Part shown: piece by piece, positions 62,192-64,000 of the stretch
Layout of the letters: each line of letters begins with the position of its first letter
Numbering within the stretch: position 1 is the first letter of the stretch
Assembly: GCA_964358545.1 (NCBI GenBank)
Contig: CAYHQN010000004.1
Coordinates: 19,003-83,002, forward strand
Direction of reading: 5' to 3'
DNA length: 64,000 bases
Source: CAINVV01 sp031432175
GTDB taxonomy: Bacteria; Bacteroidota; Bacteroidia; Bacteroidales; Prolixibacteraceae
The notes under the pieces: generated by a model
What the model saw: only the letters and a program-made list of their open reading frames with translations
What the model was told of the DNA's origin: nothing
The model's database searches: none
Program-made: the position numbers and the translations under genes

Positions 62192-62631
62192 ACTGCTGGT
62201 GAAAAAGAAATGGAACTTTTATTTTAAAATTATGTACCAATATTTATTTTTTTTAATGCACTTAATGCACTTTAATATATAAATATCTAATTATCACATT
62301 TTTAAACAGTGCACAAATCAAAAAATCAAAATTGCCTTAATGCACTTAATGCACTTGAAAAATTTTAAACAGTGCATTAAGTTCAAAAAACAATTACTGA
62401 TTTTATAAAAAAATGCCTGTGTATCTTACTGTTTTTCTGAATGTTAATATACTAAGTGCATAAAGTGCACTAAAGAAGCAAATACTATACACCAATAAAT
62501 AAAAAAATCAAAATGACCACCACACAGAACATTGAAAATTAAAAATTATTGTGAAATGTTAAATAGAAAGGTTTGAACAATCGGCATAATATGAAAGGTT
62601 TTTTGCTAACGAGAAGGAAAAAATTTACCCT
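62192..62631. other. AT-rich region with TGCAC/GTGCA repeats: candidate replication origin
   Basis: 440 bp, very AT-rich, no gene. TTAATGCAC occurs as tandem pairs at 62253-62270 and again at 62337-62354. AAACAGTGCA occurs at 62303-62313 and at about 62367-62376, the latter continuing as the inverted copy GTGCATTAA (62372-62380). AAGTGCAT / AAGTGCAC follow at 62454-62470. Eight TGCAC or GTGCA cores in about 215 bp, in both orientations, resemble plasmid iterons. It sits between the helicase and primase-like genes. Confidence 0.6.
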
Positions 62632-63507
62632 ATGAACTGCACACAAGCGAATCAAATAAGTATTGTTTCTTTTCTCCAGGAGGAAGGAATTAACCCGGTG
62701 AAAAGATTAGGATCAAGTTATTCATATCATGCGCCTTGGAGAAAAGACCAAAACCCAAGCCTTGCAGTAAGTCAATCAAAAAACGTGTGGATTGACCACA
62801 GTAACGGTGATGGCGGGACTTTGGTTGACTTGGTTATAAAAATGAATAATTGCACCCCTGCAAAGGCACTGGAAATAATTTCAGGAACCCGATTAACCTC
62901 AAATTCTCTTCCTTCTCGAAAGCAAAAAGAAGATTTCCATTCAATCGAAATTAAGAAGATCCAGCCCATTCAAAACATAGCACTCATCCAATACATTCAA
63001 ATAAGAGAGATTCAGTTAGCAACAGCCACAAGGTACATCACTGAAGCTTATTGGTGGATAACAAACGAAGAAACCGGAGAGATAAAAAAATACTTTGGCC
63101 TTGCTTTTAAAAATGATTCAGGATCATTTGAGTTAAGAAATAAATATTGGAAAGGATCAACCAGCCCCAAAGCAATAGCCACCATTCCAGGCAACCCGGA
63201 AAGCATAAATATTTTTGAAGGATTTTTTGATTTCCTGTCTTGTCTTACCTGGCTAAATGTCGACCACCTTAACGGCACAACGATAGTACTAAACAGCCTA
63301 TCAAACATCAAAAAATTACCATCCCTTTTAAATTTCGATAAAATAAACCTGTTTTTAGATAACAGTACCGCCGGGATTGTTGCAACCAACCAGATTATTA
63401 ATGCATACCCTAACGCCGTAAATCAATCAGCTTTAATTTATCCAGGATACGAAGATTTCAATGATTTTATAACCAATAAAGAAATGAAACCCAATGAAAA
63501 AGAATGA
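62632..63507 (+). CDS. Primase-like protein with degenerate zinc-finger and Toprim domain
   Basis: 291 residues. N-terminal CHC2-like region without the Cys ligands (YHAPWRKDQNPSLAVSQSKN, HSNGDGGTLVDLVIKMNNC, ~30-80), a linker, then a Toprim domain: conserved Glu in SINIFEGFFDFLS and the DxD position in INLFLDNSTAG, where the second Asp is Ser. This matches the primase-like proteins of Bacteroidota conjugative and mobilisable elements, which keep the WRKD/NPS motif. Its stop overlaps the next gene by 14 bp. Catalytic competence is uncertain because of the missing Asp. Confidence 0.75.
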   Translation: MNCTQANQISIVSFLQEEGINPVKRLGSSYSYHAPWRKDQNPSLAVSQSKNVWIDHSNGDGGTLVDLVIKMNNCTPAKALEIISGTRLTSNSLPSRKQKEDFHSIEIKKIQPIQNIALIQYIQIREIQLATATRYITEAYWWITNEETGEIKKYFGLAFKNDSGSFELRNKYWKGSTSPKAIATIPGNPESINIFEGFFDFLSCLTWLNVDHLNGTTIVLNSLSNIKKLPSLLNFDKINLFLDNSTAGIVATNQIINAYPNAVNQSALIYPGYEDFNDFITNKEMKPNEKE

Positions 63508-63973
63508 TTTTGATTGTTCCCGCCGACACTATAGTAGCCAATATTTTGAGATAACAAAGATTAAAGAACTTCAAAACGAATCATTGATAAACTATATTGA
63601 AATGCGGGGAATAGATTTTCGCCTTGCATCTCTTTACGTCAAAGAAGCAATCTGGAGACATCCATACACCCAAACATGGGAAGTAAAAAGGCATTATGGA
63701 GTTACGGTTAAAAACGATTCGCGCGGTTACGATATGAGTTATGGAGGAAAAGACTGGAGACAAACCGAACAAAAAAAGCCCTATGGTATAACCACAATCC
63801 CAGGGAACAAAAGAGTACTGAACATTTTTGAGGACATTTATGATTTTCTATCGTTCCTTACCTTTTTCGAGATAAAGAAAACCCCCTTTACTTCCATAAT
63901 ACTAAACAAACATGCTCCACTACAAAAACTGTTTAAAGTTCTCCCGGGTGTACGACAAAATTCCCTTTTTTGA
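63494..63973 (+). CDS. Second Toprim-like protein, truncated or frameshifted paralogue
   Basis: 159 residues, homologous to the C-terminal part of the preceding gene: LINYIEMRGIDFRLASLYVK vs LIQYIQIREIQLATATRYIT; TTIPGNKRVLNIFEDIYDFL vs ATIPGNPESINIFEGFFDFL; SIILNKHAPLQKL vs TIVLNSLSNIKKL. It stops just where the paralogue has its FDKINLFLDN segment; the same position in another frame reads VYDKIPFFDKLGN, suggesting a frameshift near 63950, or the start of a third gene (ATG 63912) that runs off the window. It lacks the CHC2-like N-terminus. Confidence 0.6.
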   Translation: MKKNDFDCSRRHYSSQYFEITKIKELQNESLINYIEMRGIDFRLASLYVKEAIWRHPYTQTWEVKRHYGVTVKNDSRGYDMSYGGKDWRQTEQKKPYGITTIPGNKRVLNIFEDIYDFLSFLTFFEIKKTPFTSIILNKHAPLQKLFKVLPGVRQNSLF

Positions 63974-64000
63974 TAAATTAGGCAACATTTTGGTAATGTG

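Overview
The window reads as chromosomal DNA of an anaerobic or facultative Bacteroidota bacterium, most likely of the Marinilabiliales/Prolixibacteraceae type (the family placement is inference). The supporting signs are two SusC/SusD pairs, a giant hybrid two-component regulator (HTCS), the T9SS protein PorG beside uppS and bamA, duplicated OmpH/Skp genes, a 2-oxoacid:ferredoxin oxidoreductase, TAnnTTTG-type promoters and the absence of strong Shine-Dalgarno sites.

Layout. 1-8 kb: the C-terminal part of a beta-propeller/phosphoesterase protein, a convergent phosphotriesterase-like lipoprotein, and a SusC-SusD pair with no enzymes attached. 8-31 kb: mostly housekeeping genes. These are an acyl-CoA dehydrogenase, a Tat-exported Gfo/Idh/MocA protein, korAB, a gamma carbonic anhydrase, a sugar uptake and activation set (MFS permease, nucleotidyltransferase, NahK-like kinase), and the conserved cluster murI < ompH < ompH < bamA < uppS < porG < nadK < CBS protein, divergent from pdxJ. 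An esterase, a double-VOC protein and an SDR follow. The intergenic regions of this part hold nested inverted repeats built from short tandem units, many of them starting at a stop codon. 31-35 kb: a DsbD-type reductase and a Ser-type sulfatase. 35-39.6 kb: a molybdenum cofactor operon (TSUP transporter, MobB-like, moeA, moaA, moaC, MOSC-MogA fusion) preceded by a structured leader that resembles the Moco riboswitch.

39.9-56.5 kb: a glucuronoxylan utilisation locus. It consists of an HTCS sensor/regulator, SusC, SusD, a GH115 alpha-glucuronidase, a GH43, a GH10 xylanase and a DUF2264 protein, and ends at a clear terminator. GH10 and GH43 would cut the xylan backbone and side chains, GH115 would remove (methyl)glucuronic acid, SusCD would import the oligosaccharides and the HTCS would sense them.

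56.6-64 kb: a Fic gene remnant, then the left end of an integrated element. The boundary is marked by a tRNA 3'-end fragment (tRNA-Leu-like) with its own terminator. Inside follow a tyrosine recombinase, a RelE-type toxin-antitoxin pair, an XRE repressor divergent from a small HTH/excisionase-like gene, an SF3/D5-like helicase, an AT-rich region with eight TGCAC/GTGCA cores that looks like an iteron origin, and two tandem primase/Toprim-like genes. The right end lies outside the window. This element, the Moco-type leader and the stop-codon-anchored nested repeats are the parts most worth a second look.
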